DNA of 55,178 bases from Phycisphaeraceae bacterium (GTDB lineage Bacteria > Planctomycetota > Phycisphaerae > Phycisphaerales > Phycisphaeraceae), in contig JAJDCX010000024.1 of the NCBI GenBank assembly GCA_029260615.1, positions 1-55,178 on the forward strand, written 5' to 3'. Shown piece by piece: positions 31,678-39,208 of this stretch. The notes below the pieces were generated by a model. It did no database searches. It was not told the origin of the DNA and worked only from the letters and a program-made list of their open reading frames with translations. The position numbers and the translations under genes were made by a program. Position 1 is the first letter of the stretch, and each line of letters starts with the position of its first letter.

Positions 31678-33033
31678 CTAGGTGCCGCCCGTTTCACCCG
31701 CCGCCATGGCTCGCAATCTTGGGAGGATGACCTGGCGTGAGAGGATCTTGATGCAGGCTGCCGAGGGGATCGCGATGAGCATCCCAAGCAGTCCCGCCAG
31801 TGCCCCGCCGATCATCACCGCCAGAAGCACCGAGACCGGGTCCAGGTCCGTGGCCTTGCCCTGCACGATCGGCTCGACGACCCAGCCGTCAAACCCCTGT
31901 GCCAGGATGTACACCGCAGTGGGCCAGATCAGTACCCAGATCGTGAACCCACCGCCCGCCACCGAATCGACCAGCACCAGTACCAGCGCCGCCAGGAACC
32001 CGACCACCGCCGCGAACGGAACGAGGTTTAATGTGCCCGACAACACCCCAAGCAGCAGCCAACTGGGCACGCCCGCTATCCACCAGCCAATGCTCAAGAC
32101 CACCGACATCACCGCCGCCTGGATAAGCCGGCCACGGATGAAAGCCGCCACCGATTTGTCCATCATCACAATGACGCCCAGCATCTCGGTCTTGTGCTGG
32201 GCCGGGATGAACGGCACGAACCACGCGATCAGCTTGTCGAGCTTCCAACTAAAGAAGAAGAAGCAGAACCCGATGATGATCGCCGACAGCGCGAGGTAGC
32301 TGGTGATGCTGATCGCCGAGCCGACTACGCCCGAGCCGACGTCCAGTGAAGCGAGAATGAACGCCCCGACCTGCCCCCAGTCCAGTTCGTTGAGCAGGTC
32401 CGCGGTCTTGGCGAGCACCTCGGTCGCCCGCTCGGGCCCCAGTGCTTCGTCGATCACCACGCGCAGGTTACTTATGAATCCGCTTTCGGCATCGGTGGTG
32501 CCGTTGTCTCCGTTTGCTGTACCGATGTCGGCTTCGGCCTGTGCGGGTGTGTTAGATACGGCCGTGGTGTCTGGCGAGTCCGGGCTGTCCAGGGTCCGGC
32601 CGGGTGACGGTGGGGCGGTGAGAGCCGCCGGTGTCGCCGGTTCTGCGGTGTGCAGGTCGGCTTGTTCCTGCACGAACTGTCTGATCTGCTCGGGGTAGGA
32701 CTTGGCCTTTTGAATCAGGTCCACGCCTTGCCCGACCAGCGGCGGCAGGACCACCAGCGCCAGCAGCAGGGCGACCATCAGCCCCAATAACATCACCCCC
32801 GCCGTCCCCGCCCAACGCGGCAGCCGTAGTTTTTTGTTCGCCCAGGTCACCACCGGGTTGAAGATGTACGCCAGCCCGACCGCGATCACCAGCGGCAGCA
32901 GCACCGAGCGCAGGGCGTAGACGATCCCCAACAGCCAGGGCACAGCTATGGACGCGACCGTCAGCAGGACCAGCGAACCCAGCAGCAGTTGAAACCAGCG
33001 TTGCAGCCAAAGCGGTGTCGGGCGGTCGGCCAT
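31678..33033 (-). CDS. AI-2E family (PerM/TqsA-like) permease
   Basis: 451 residues, about eight TM helices: LLLGSLVLLTVASIAVPWLLGI, VLLPLVIAVGLAYIFNPVVTWANK, GVMLLGLMVALLLALVVLPPLV, then in the second half VMSVVLSIGWWIAGVPSWLLLGVLSGTLNLVPF (family motif), ALVLVLVDSVAGGGFTIWVLIWP and LLAVMIGGALAGLLGMLIAIP. Residues about 117-180 are a low-complexity Pro/Thr/Ala/Asp stretch in the external loop. Homologues export AI-2 or other small molecules or Na+; the substrate here is unknown. Confidence 0.88.
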   Translation of the reverse strand: MADRPTPLWLQRWFQLLLGSLVLLTVASIAVPWLLGIVYALRSVLLPLVIAVGLAYIFNPVVTWANKKLRLPRWAGTAGVMLLGLMVALLLALVVLPPLVGQGVDLIQKAKSYPEQIRQFVQEQADLHTAEPATPAALTAPPSPGRTLDSPDSPDTTAVSNTPAQAEADIGTANGDNGTTDAESGFISNLRVVIDEALGPERATEVLAKTADLLNELDWGQVGAFILASLDVGSGVVGSAISITSYLALSAIIIGFCFFFFSWKLDKLIAWFVPFIPAQHKTEMLGVIVMMDKSVAAFIRGRLIQAAVMSVVLSIGWWIAGVPSWLLLGVLSGTLNLVPFAAVVGFLAALVLVLVDSVAGGGFTIWVLIWPTAVYILAQGFDGWVVEPIVQGKATDLDPVSVLLAVMIGGALAGLLGMLIAIPSAACIKILSRQVILPRLRAMAAGETGGT

Positions 33034-33131
33034 CCATGACCCTTCCGGTTAGATAGAGAGATCGCTATGCCGGCGCGCGCAGCGGTCGGCCATAGGCTTT
33101 TTCGGCTATGGGAGCGTGATAAGGTTGGTTT

Positions 33132-33572
33132 TTAGACGTTTTCGCTCAGCAGCAGGGGCGCGGAGAACGCCTGGTCGAAGCGGAATACGTCGATGAAGTC
33201 CGAGATTGTGTCTTCCTGGGTCTTGTGCATCAGCCCGCCATTGACCATGGCGAAGACGATCCGGCCGAAGTCTTCGCTGTGTTGGATATTCCAACGCGCA
33301 AGGACACTGCGTGCCAGCAGGCCGTACTCACGCTTGGCGAAGTCACGCAGACCAAGGCATAGCTGCTGCCCGCTGATGTGTCGGCTCTGTGGGACTTCAT
33401 CATCGTCGTCGTCAAGCGGGGACTGTGCGGGGCTCACGGAGTGCGTGGGGTCCTCGCCGTGGATACGCCTGACCGTGAAGTCCAGCCCGCGCTGGACGAA
33501 CAGGAAAGCATCCACCGGATACCCGTTGTCTTCCGCGATCTGGTTGAGGCTCTTAAGCGACACTTTCCACAC
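33132..33572 (-). CDS. Minf_1886 family protein
   Basis: 146 residues with GTG start. Matches the Planctomycetes/Verrucomicrobia family Minf_1886: NGYPVDAFLFVQRGLDFTV, SGQQLCLGLRDFAKREYGLLARSVLARWNI, and FGRIVFAMVNGGLMHKTQEDTISDF. Soluble, function unknown. A short acidic linker (DDDDDEVPQSR) separates the two conserved halves. The family is a useful taxonomic marker for this window. Confidence 0.9.
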   Translation of the reverse strand: MWKVSLKSLNQIAEDNGYPVDAFLFVQRGLDFTVRRIHGEDPTHSVSPAQSPLDDDDDEVPQSRHISGQQLCLGLRDFAKREYGLLARSVLARWNIQHSEDFGRIVFAMVNGGLMHKTQEDTISDFIDVFRFDQAFSAPLLLSENV

Positions 33573-33687
33573 TTTCAGGAGGGTTTATCTACACTAAATA
33601 TACTATTGAACACCCGGACTAATCAAGCTTATTCCCGCTAACTAAGCGGGACCAGTGCCCCGCCAAGATAAACGGCGTAAACCACGC

Positions 33688-34383
33688 CTAGAAGCCGCCC
33701 ATCCGCATATTTTCCAGTGATGGCGGGAACGGGTAGCGGGCATAGACCCCAGTTGGGGCCGACTCCCACATCCAAGGTGCGGGGTACACATCGCCAGCAA
33801 ACCCCGACTCGTGCATCGTCCGTAGCACGGTCTCAAAACTGGGTTCCTGCCCGTGCTCATCGACCAGGGCATTGGCGTGGGCACCCAGGAACGACACCGA
33901 TGCCACCGGCAGCCGCTGCCCGGGCTTACGTCTCACCATCTCCGATGCCACCGAGAACCCGTGGCTCAGGTCGTTCAGCGTCAGGTGGTCGCGGTTGGTT
34001 GGCCTAAGCAGCCCCAGCACCTCGATCGTATCCATATCAAACTTAATCACCGTCACCGACTCGCGGTGGGCGAACATCTGCGTGTGGTTGGTGATCGAAT
34101 CGGGTGTCCACTGGCTGGTCGTCACAAGCTCGGCGAGCTTGCTGATGATCCCGTGGCTGTTGTCTTGGGCATTCACCGCACACACGATCGAACGGTATCG
34201 CCCAGCCACCACGTCGTCCAGCAGGTGCTGGCCCCACATGATCCGCACCCGCGAAGTCGTGTCCGCCTGCTTGGTCGGCCGACCGTCCGGCAGAACGATC
34301 AGACGCTCCTGAATCGCGTGATCGACCATCAACTGGTCGCCGTCGCCGTCATAGATGTGTGTTGTTTTGGTCTTGGTCGTCAT
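33688..34383 (-). CDS. Soluble protein of unknown function
   Basis: 231 residues from ATG 34383 (AGAGAGG 9 nt upstream). No TM or signal peptide. Features: a motif-rich N-terminus (THIYDGDGDQLMVDHAIQERL), central SRVRIMWGQHLLDD and a C-terminal YPAPWMWESAPTGVYARYPFPP. Composition is that of an alpha/beta protein. The neighbours (Minf_1886 downstream, queuosine-precursor transporter divergent upstream) give no functional hint. It may be lineage-specific. Confidence 0.7.
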   Translation of the reverse strand: MTTKTKTTHIYDGDGDQLMVDHAIQERLIVLPDGRPTKQADTTSRVRIMWGQHLLDDVVAGRYRSIVCAVNAQDNSHGIISKLAELVTTSQWTPDSITNHTQMFAHRESVTVIKFDMDTIEVLGLLRPTNRDHLTLNDLSHGFSVASEMVRRKPGQRLPVASVSFLGAHANALVDEHGQEPSFETVLRTMHESGFAGDVYPAPWMWESAPTGVYARYPFPPSLENMRMGGF

Positions 34384-34531
34384 GAACGAAACCCTCTCTA
34401 ACAGGCCATGCGGGTACCGGGTCAATTCGGGGCAAGTCCGGGGTTAATCCGGGGGTACCTCTGAGATTATACAGGTTCCCGCTGGCTACGCCGGTTGTTG
34501 TTTACGTTGTCTTGGGCCATTAGGATGCGAA

Positions 34532-34558
34532 CCCTGACCCCTATCGAATAAGTCAGGG
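34532..34558 (+). promoter_or_regulatory. Hairpin just upstream of the queuosine-precursor transporter start
   Basis: CCCTGAC (34532-34538) pairs perfectly with GTCAGGG (34552-34558), 11 nt before the ATG at 34570. The right arm reaches into the only purine-rich stretch (CAGGGCGGG) that could serve as an SD, so the hairpin could limit translation. No preQ1 aptamer pattern is recognised. Confidence 0.4.
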
Positions 34559-34569
34559 CGGGTCCATCA

Positions 34570-35439
34570 ATGATATCCAAACACCCTAACGCCCCTGGAT
34601 TCACACCGATCAAACCAGCCGTGCTGCATCGCCGGCGTGGGAACGTGTTCCTGATCCTGGCGGGGCTGTTTTTAGGCACGCTGGCGATGCTGAATATCCT
34701 GGGGATCAGCCGGTTCATCAAGCTGGCATCCTTCACCGTGGCCGAGGGGACGCCGGATCAGTGGGAGCTGGTGTTTGCGGTCGCCGTGGGGGTCTTGCCG
34801 TACCCGGTGACGTTTCTGTGTACCGATTTGATCAGCGAGTTCTTCGGCCGAAGACGCGCCAACGCCGTGGTGATCGTCGGGTTGATCCTGAATATCTGGG
34901 TCGTGGCGATCCTCTGGCTGGGGGGGATGCTCCCGGGCTGGGAAACATTCGACGCCGATGGCCAGATGGTCCGCGACGCCGCCGGCCGGCTGCCGGTGTT
35001 CTTCGAGGTCCGGGCCCTGACGTTTGGTGCAGTCGGCGCATCCATGATCGCCTACTTCGCCGCCCAGTTCTGCGACGTGCAGGTCTTCCACTTCTGGAAA
35101 CGCCTGACAAAAGGCAAGCACCTCTGGCTGCGCAACAACGCCTCGACACTGGTTAGCCAGATGATTGACACTGTGGCCGTCATCCTGATCACCTACTACT
35201 TCACCGAGAACAGCCTGCGGATGGTCGATTCGCAACCCATATGGTTTCAACTGCTGGTCACCTACATCCTGGCAGGCTACGTCTTCAAGCTGATCGCGGC
35301 ACTGCTGGATACGCCCCTGATTTATCTCGCGGTCTACCTGCTCAAGGACTACCTGCAGATCGACCCGACGGTTGAACACGCGGAAACCGCAGATGACATA
35401 GCTGATGAAACAGTGATGAACGCAGATGAACGCGGATAA
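34570..35439 (+). CDS. yhhQ: Queuosine precursor transporter (VUT/YhhQ family)
   Basis: 289 residues, about six TM helices. The family pattern is clear: GNVFLILAGLFLGTLAMLNILGISRFI, PYPVTFLCTDLISEFFGRRRANAVV (with the family DxxxEFxGR core), ASMIAYFAAQFCDVQVFHFWKRLTKGKHLWLRNNASTLVSQMIDT, and the C-terminal GYVFKLIAALLDTPLIYLAVYL. Imports preQ0/preQ1 or queuine for tRNA queuosine, whose QueA step is encoded at 26.7 kb. The last residues (DETVMNADERG) are encoded by a dispersed repeat that continues past the stop, so the protein tail has been replaced by repeat sequence. Confidence 0.92.
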   Translation: MISKHPNAPGFTPIKPAVLHRRRGNVFLILAGLFLGTLAMLNILGISRFIKLASFTVAEGTPDQWELVFAVAVGVLPYPVTFLCTDLISEFFGRRRANAVVIVGLILNIWVVAILWLGGMLPGWETFDADGQMVRDAAGRLPVFFEVRALTFGAVGASMIAYFAAQFCDVQVFHFWKRLTKGKHLWLRNNASTLVSQMIDTVAVILITYYFTENSLRMVDSQPIWFQLLVTYILAGYVFKLIAALLDTPLIYLAVYLLKDYLQIDPTVEHAETADDIADETVMNADERG

Positions 35440-35578
35440 TAGAGAAGATATGAAAGAGCGGATACGACGCCGAATCCTGTGCTCCGCTCGCCGACCCATC
35501 AGCGTTCATCTGCGTTCATCACTGTTCCTTCTCCCCGCTCCTTCTCTGCGCCCTCCTCGTTCTCTGCGGTGAATCCTC
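35408..35578. repeat. Inverted repeat of the GATGAACGC / CACCGCAGAG family, overlapping a gene end
   Basis: Left arm AACAGTGATGAACGCAGATG then AACGCGGATAAT (35409-35440) matches the reverse complement of 35498-35526 (AACAGTGATGAACGCAGATG, then AACGCTGAT) almost base for base. Beyond the right arm the DNA reads, in reverse complement, CACCGCAGAGAACGAGGAGG and GCGCAGAGAAGGAG, the words seen at 3738. The left arm is coding: it supplies the final codons of the transporter gene. The right arm ends about 15 bp before the next gene's ATG at 35593. Confidence 0.8.
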
Positions 35579-35592
35579 CGGCTGTATTCTCC

Positions 35593-36174
35593 ATGACGCA
35601 AACCAAACCCCAACTCCGCCGCGACATGAAAGCCCGCCGTGCCGCGATGTCGGCCGACGAAGTCGCTCGTTATTCGGACATGATCCGCCAGCGCGTGCTT
35701 GATCTTGACCAACTCCGCGATGCGCACTCCGTCTTCACCTATGTCTCGATCAACCATGAGCCTGACACCCGAAACCTGATCCGCGACCTGCTCGCACTGG
35801 GCAAACGTGTCAGCGTCCCACGCATCGACTCCGATGGCCTCATGCAAGCCCACGGCATCACCTCCCTCGACGACCTGCAATCATCCGCCCCCGGTAGCCC
35901 CGGCCAATTCGGCATCCCATCTCCCCCGCTCATAGCACCCGTCGAATCGAACCCCGACATAATTCTCGTCCCCGGCCTCGCCTTCACCCAAGCCGGCGAC
36001 CGCTTGGGCATGGGCGGCGGCTACTACGACCGCTACCTCACTCAGCACCCCGACTCATTGACCATCGGCCTGTCCTACGACTGGCAAGTCATTGACCACC
36101 TGCCTAACGAACCACACGACCAGCCGGTCCAGAAGCTCGTTGCCGAAGCCCGTGTGATATCATGTTCCGGCTGA
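35593..36174 (+). CDS. 5-formyltetrahydrofolate cyclo-ligase
   Basis: 193 residues from ATG 35593. ATP-dependent conversion of 5-formyl-THF to 5,10-methenyl-THF in the cytosol. N-terminal KPQLRRDMKARRAAMSADEVARYS binds nucleotide and folate, VFTYVSINHEPDT matches the family strand, and the C-terminal signature VPGLAFTQAGDRLGMGGGYYDRYL is intact. Upstream in-frame codons lie in the dispersed repeat and are not taken as coding. An SD is not obvious. Confidence 0.93.
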   Translation: MTQTKPQLRRDMKARRAAMSADEVARYSDMIRQRVLDLDQLRDAHSVFTYVSINHEPDTRNLIRDLLALGKRVSVPRIDSDGLMQAHGITSLDDLQSSAPGSPGQFGIPSPPLIAPVESNPDIILVPGLAFTQAGDRLGMGGGYYDRYLTQHPDSLTIGLSYDWQVIDHLPNEPHDQPVQKLVAEARVISCSG

Positions 36175-36205
36175 CGTTTTCATTTTCAAACACCTAGAGG
36201 CCACC

Positions 36206-37714
36206 ATGCCCAGACCTATCCTGTTTGCCCTCATTTTCCTATTGTCCGCCGCGCCCACCTTCGGCGAATACCAACTGGAGATCGGCCCGGACACCACCGT
36301 CATCGACGGCCCAATCAACCCCGACGGCACCATCAACTACCTCGCCTACCTCAACCAAAAACTCAGCGAAGGTGTCACCCCCGAAAACAACTTCGCAGTG
36401 GATGTGGCGATGTCGATGGGCGAGGACGCTTGGTACAAAGAGTCGTTCCGGGAGAAGGTCTTTCTGAGATTGGGTGTCGAGATACCGGCCGAGGGACCGT
36501 TCTTCGTGAACTTTCAAACATTCCTAGGGATAGGCGATGAGGACGAAGAGGATGATCGGCGATGGGAGCGGGAATATGACGCGAGCAAAAGTCCGTGGAC
36601 GACCGAGCAATACCCAGAAGTCAAACGCTGGCTTGATGAGCAAGGTGAGTCACTTGATCGGATTGTCAGGCGTGTTAACCAAAAGGATCGGTATTACTTT
36701 CCGTGGATTGTTGCGGGAGACGACCCCGAAGTCATAAGCGCGGCTTTGCTGCCAGGGTTAGGCCAGTTGCGTCGTATTGCTAGAGGGTTTCAAGCCCGGG
36801 CTCAGTGGAATATCGCAGCCGGTGAATTGGACGCTGCTTGGTCTGATGTCAGGGCGATGCACCGAATGGCGGATGCGCTAATGCAGGAGCCTTACGTACT
36901 ATCCTGGTTGGTAAGTCTGTCGATTCATAATATGGCACTTGGCGTTGTGGATGATGTTGTATCGAGCGATCGTCTTACGGCCCGGTTTGCTAGGCAGGCT
37001 ATCGCCAACTCGCACTCTCTGTTAATGCTGCCAGACTTCGCGGTCCCGTTGGATGTGGGGGCTCGACTGCAATCATTGGATATGCTGCAGCTTTGTTGGA
37101 AGGGACACGGCGAAGTGCTTGAGTTGTCTGAGCAAACCTATTCATTCATGGCTATGGGCGAGTTTGATCCGAATGTTACGTTGCGAGAGATTAACCGCCG
37201 GATAAATCTTTTCGTTGAGGCAGCAGGGATGCCTGATCCCCAGCAACGCATTAAGGCGATGTATGAAGTAGACAATGAGTTTGGTGAATTATACTTTCAG
37301 ACGCTTGATATGCTTAAAGGGGATGCCGAAGCGATTGCTTCATTGCGTGCACAGATAGAGGGAAGTAATGTCTATACGGTTGGTGGAACTCACCTTTTCC
37401 TGGGGCAGACGTTTGCCAGGCCAGTATCCACGGTTCGTGGATTGGTAATGACACAGATGCGTCTACAACTCCAGCCGGTCGCATTTGCCATTGGCGGCTA
37501 CCACGTCGAGCATGGTGAGTATCCCCCCGACCTCAACGCCCTCGTGCCCGATTACCTCGACAGCCTGCCGACCGATTTTGCTACAGGTGAGTTGCCCGTG
37601 TACCGCGTCGAAGACGGGGTGGCGATCGTCTACAGCCTCGGGACCGATCTGGAAGATGACAGCGGGGTAGACGACCCTCAAGAGGGCGACATCGTCTTCC
37701 GTATCGAACGCTAA
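36206..37714 (+). CDS. Secreted protein of unknown function with mosaic codon usage
   Basis: 502 residues with a signal peptide (AAPTFG-20) and an SD CTAGAGG 5 nt before ATG. The N-terminal INYLAYLNQKLSEGVTPENN and the C-terminal block (AIGGYHVEHGEYPPDLNALVPDYL, then GELPVYRVEDGVAIVYSLG) resemble a repeated Planctomycetes protein family whose C-terminus is pseudopilin-like. The middle (about residues 70-425) is helical and mostly soluble. Codon choice is GC-rich at third positions in about 36206-36420 and again after about 37490, but clearly AT-richer between, as if a central cassette had been exchanged. Function unknown. Confidence 0.8.
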   Translation: MPRPILFALIFLLSAAPTFGEYQLEIGPDTTVIDGPINPDGTINYLAYLNQKLSEGVTPENNFAVDVAMSMGEDAWYKESFREKVFLRLGVEIPAEGPFFVNFQTFLGIGDEDEEDDRRWEREYDASKSPWTTEQYPEVKRWLDEQGESLDRIVRRVNQKDRYYFPWIVAGDDPEVISAALLPGLGQLRRIARGFQARAQWNIAAGELDAAWSDVRAMHRMADALMQEPYVLSWLVSLSIHNMALGVVDDVVSSDRLTARFARQAIANSHSLLMLPDFAVPLDVGARLQSLDMLQLCWKGHGEVLELSEQTYSFMAMGEFDPNVTLREINRRINLFVEAAGMPDPQQRIKAMYEVDNEFGELYFQTLDMLKGDAEAIASLRAQIEGSNVYTVGGTHLFLGQTFARPVSTVRGLVMTQMRLQLQPVAFAIGGYHVEHGEYPPDLNALVPDYLDSLPTDFATGELPVYRVEDGVAIVYSLGTDLEDDSGVDDPQEGDIVFRIER

Positions 37715-37879
37715 GGGCCGCCCAGATTCAATGACCCATGCGGATCGTATTCGACCCTTCCGGGTTCCCTGTTCCATACCGTTTTGCCGGGGAAAGCGCC
37801 CTGCGGTACTCTATCCGCCCGGTGATTGTCACCCGGTTCCCCCGGTTTCCCCCCGTTCTTACCGATTGAGGCTACGACG

Positions 37880-39070
37880 ATGTTTGATGCTATCCAACCT
37901 GCGGCCCCCGACGCGATTCTTGGTTTGACCGAAGCTTATAACGCCGATGATCGGCCCGGGAAGATCAACCTGGGTGTGGGGGTCTACAAAGACGCCTCCG
38001 GCAAGACGCCGGTGCTGGCGACCGTTAAGGAAGCAGAGCGTCGGCTGATCGACACCGAGGCGAGTAAGAGCTACAAGCCCATCGACGGCGACCCGGCCTA
38101 CGGGGCCTGTGTGCAGAAGATGCTCTTTGGGGCGGATAGCCCGATCGTCGCGGACAAACGTGCGGCGACCAGTCACTGCCCCGGCGGTACCGGGGCGCTG
38201 CGTGTGGCGGGGGATTACCTGAACAGCAACCACCCCGGCGCGACGCTCTGGCTCAGCGATGAGACCTGGCCTAACCACCCGTCGATCTTTGCGGCAGCGG
38301 GTCTGCCGATGAAGCGGTACCCGTACTTCGATGCCAAGACCAACACGCTTAACTTCGACGCGATGCTTGATGGCCTGTCCAAAGCCTCGGCGGGCGACGT
38401 CGTGTTGCTGCACGGCTGCTGCCACAACCCCACCGGTGTGGACCTTGGTGCTGACCAGTGGGTGAAGGTCGCTGACCTGTGTGCCAGCAAGGGGCTGCTG
38501 CCGTTGTTGGACTTTGCCTATCAGGGTTTTGCCGAGGGGATCGAAGAAGACGCGGTCGGGTTGCGTGCTTTGGCAGCCAAGGTGTCTGAACTGATCGTCT
38601 GTGGGAGTTTCTCGAAGAACTTTGGGCTGTACAACGAACGTGTCGGCTCGCTGACCTTCGTTGCCGGCTCGGCTGACACCGCCAAGGCTGTGCAGAGCCA
38701 GGTCAAGACCTGTGTCCGGCGCAACTACTCCAACCCCCCAGCCCACGGCGGGGCTGTGGTGACGACCATCCTCAACGACGCCGCACTTAGCGCCCAGTGG
38801 CGTGGCGAACTGGCTGAGATGCGTGACCGGATCAACGGGATGCGTAGCTTGTTCGTTAACACCCTTGCAGACAAGGGCGCGAACCGTGACTTCTCATTCA
38901 TCACTCGGCAACGCGGGATGTTTAGCTACTCGGGTTTGAACAAAGACCAGGTCGGTCAACTCCGTGACAAACACGCGGTCTACATCGTCGGCTCCGGGCG
39001 GATCAACGTCGCCGGGATGACCGAGTCGAACATGGACAAGCTCTGCGAAGCCATCGTAGATGTGCTTTAA
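37880..39070 (+). CDS. aspC: Aspartate/aromatic aminotransferase (class I, AspC/TyrB-type)
   Basis: 396 residues from ATG 37880 (TTGAGG about 8 nt upstream; the longer frame is unsupported). Transfers amino groups between aspartate or aromatic acids and 2-oxoglutarate using PLP. Family features: INLGVGVYKDASGKTPVL, LHGCCHNPTGVD, FLDFAYQGF (reading LLDFAYQGF), and the PLP Lys in CGSFSKNFGLYNERVG; the substrate-carboxylate Arg is in GSGRINVAGM. This is the eukaryote/proteobacteria-like Ialpha subgroup. Single gene. Confidence 0.93.
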   Translation: MFDAIQPAAPDAILGLTEAYNADDRPGKINLGVGVYKDASGKTPVLATVKEAERRLIDTEASKSYKPIDGDPAYGACVQKMLFGADSPIVADKRAATSHCPGGTGALRVAGDYLNSNHPGATLWLSDETWPNHPSIFAAAGLPMKRYPYFDAKTNTLNFDAMLDGLSKASAGDVVLLHGCCHNPTGVDLGADQWVKVADLCASKGLLPLLDFAYQGFAEGIEEDAVGLRALAAKVSELIVCGSFSKNFGLYNERVGSLTFVAGSADTAKAVQSQVKTCVRRNYSNPPAHGGAVVTTILNDAALSAQWRGELAEMRDRINGMRSLFVNTLADKGANRDFSFITRQRGMFSYSGLNKDQVGQLRDKHAVYIVGSGRINVAGMTESNMDKLCEAIVDVL

Positions 39071-39163
39071 CTGCTAGGAAAATCGCAGAAAAGACTGGGA
39101 AAACCGCTATTTTGAGGTATGCTGTAGCATGCGCATAACGCATGATGTAACAGAAGTTTAGAT

Positions 39164-39175
39164 GTAACAAGTTAC
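39164..39175. promoter_or_regulatory. 12-bp palindrome upstream of the PEP-CTERM dehydrogenase
   Basis: GTAACAAGTTAC at 39164-39175, with a wider partial symmetry (TGTAACAAGTTACTT), 34 bp before the ATG at 39209. The preceding stretch also contains GCATGC and repeated GCAT words. It looks like a repressor or activator site; no regulator is identified. Confidence 0.35.
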
Positions 39176-39208
39176 TTCGTGCATTTTTTATTGGGTGGAG
39201 AAAAATCC

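Noticed and set aside
34440..34569. preQ1 riboswitch upstream of the queuosine-precursor transporter
   Set aside because: The CAGGTTCCCGCTGGCTACGCC stretch superficially recalls preQ1-I, but the required P1/P2 pairing and A-rich tail are not present.
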